The position numbers and the translations under genes are program-made. A stretch of 6,869 bases of DNA. It comes from an uncultured Pseudomonadota bacterium. GTDB taxonomy: Bacteria > Pseudomonadota > Gammaproteobacteria > Burkholderiales > Thiobacillaceae. The notes under the pieces were generated by a model. It was given only the letters and a program-made list of their open reading frames with translations, had not been told where the DNA came from and did not search any database. Position 1 is the stretch's first letter. Each line of letters opens with the position of its first letter. Below are positions 6,532 to 6,869 of this stretch, piece by piece. Where the stretch lies: positions 1 through 6,869 of the forward strand of contig CAIXFP010000650.1 in the NCBI GenBank assembly GCA_903918705.1, in the 5' to 3' direction.

Positions 6532-6561
6532 GTAGGGACGCCCATTATTGGGCGCCCCCAC
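6532..6561 (-). ncRNA. Domain VI-like hairpin of the group II intron
   Basis: On the minus strand the arms GTGGGGGCGCCCA and TGGGCGTCCCTAC pair over 13 positions around an ATAA loop, with only a few G-U pairs. It lies four nucleotides after the domain V-like hairpin, where domain VI belongs. I see no clearly unpaired branch-point adenosine, which may point to hydrolytic splicing as described for group IIC introns, or to decay. Confidence 0.6.
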
Positions 6562-6564
6562 ATA

Positions 6565-6597
6565 GATCCCGGCGAGCCCAATTCGGGCACCGGGCTC
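6565..6597 (-). ncRNA. Domain V-like catalytic hairpin of the group II intron
   Basis: On the minus strand it begins GAGCCCGGTGCCC and ends TCGCCGGGATC. The AGC catalytic triad is at bases 2-4, the lower stem is CCCGG/CCGGG with a flanking wobble pair, there is a two-base bulge on the 3' side, and the upper stem is GCCC/GGGC. The length is 33 nt rather than the usual 34. The tip reads GAATT, not a GNRA tetraloop, and the triad G faces A instead of U. It directly abuts the reverse-transcriptase stop codon. Confidence 0.65.
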
Positions 6598-6869
6598 CTA
6601 CCTTGGATGATTGACGGCAAAGCGTGCCTCCGGCCAGGGATGAAGGACGCGTGCGCGGGGAAGCCAATCGTTCACCAGGCGAACGAGCCGCTTCGCGTTG
6701 AAGCCGTCGCGCTGGCTGCGACGCCGGAGCGTCCGCCACCACAGTCGCCCCACGAAGTAGCGGAAGGCCGACATTCGAGGGCCGTTGGTCGGCACGGCGT
6801 GGTATTGGAAATAACTCCGCACCACTTGTCGTAACCAGCGACCCACCACCGGAATCGGTTGATGCATCC
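6598..6869 (-). CDS. Group II intron reverse transcriptase/maturase, C-terminal fragment (5' end off window)
   Basis: Ninety codons of the C-terminus are present and the frame appears to continue beyond the right edge, so the first Met at 6867 is probably internal. The segments QVVRSYFQYHAVPTN, AFRYFVGRLWWRTLRRRSQ and RVLHPWPEARFAVNHPR are typical of the maturase (X) domain of proteobacterial group II intron proteins. No HNH endonuclease domain follows. The TAG stop at 6598-6600 is followed directly by domain V. If the stop were tryptophan the frame would continue as EPGARIG, as in some relatives whose ORFs run into domain V; here that part is RNA structure. Whether the full protein is intact cannot be judged. 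Confidence 0.85.
   Translation of the reverse strand, partial: MHQPIPVVGRWLRQVVRSYFQYHAVPTNGPRMSAFRYFVGRLWWRTLRRRSQRDGFNAKRLVRLVNDWLPRARVLHPWPEARFAVNHPR

Larger units (their letters stand above)
6526..6869 (-). mobile_element. Group II intron, 3' end (5' part beyond the window)
   Basis: On the minus strand the order is reverse transcriptase C-terminus, stop codon, a domain V-like hairpin, a domain VI-like hairpin, then the putative 3' splice site. This is the standard arrangement of bacterial retrotransposing introns, whose RNA splices itself with help from the encoded maturase. The 3' end is placed at about 6526-6532, since minus-strand sequence ending in AT at 6526 fits the usual A-pyrimidine ending; the exact base is uncertain. 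The reverse-transcriptase tail resembles proteobacterial introns without an endonuclease domain. Confidence 0.75.

Noticed and set aside
6300..6620. 106-codon minus-strand reading frame
   Set aside because: It runs through the domain V and VI hairpins and the end of the reverse transcriptase in another frame; no family resemblance.

Overview
This is a GC-rich window that looks proteobacterial, probably from a nitrogen-fixing beta- or alphaproteobacterium. That rests on a recognisable draT gene (the enzyme that ADP-ribosylates nitrogenase iron protein), an Azotobacter-type [4Fe-4S] leucine-rich-repeat-variant (LRV) gene, and a textbook NifA/sigma-54 promoter. The exact taxon cannot be read from the sequence.

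Left part (1-2505): a thiamine-diphosphate enzyme related to acetolactate synthase large subunits runs leftward off the window edge. It is head-to-head with a PAPS-type sulfotransferase-family gene running rightward. The 137-bp divergent gap holds a hairpin that abuts the start codon of the leftward gene.

Central part (2661-5506): draT comes first, but codon 223 is an in-frame amber (TAG). The remaining 46 residues of the family's conserved C-terminus continue in the same frame up to a TAA. No draG follows. After a 306-bp gap that carries a perfect TGT-N10-ACA NifA-type upstream activator site and a well-spaced -24/-12 sigma-54 promoter come two genes joined by an ATGA overlap. They are the LRV iron-sulfur protein (about eight 24-residue repeats) and a 319-residue protein I do not recognise. 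A 15-codon reading frame with a better ribosome-binding site overlaps the LRV start. The pair is therefore probably expressed under nitrogen-fixing conditions.

Right part (5507-6869): a secreted DUF2059-family protein has its own TATAAT box and a possible operator. After it come 328 bp with no convincing gene. The window ends in the 3' end of a leftward-oriented group II intron: the C-terminus of its reverse transcriptase/maturase, then domain V- and domain VI-like hairpins. The intron continues beyond the right edge.
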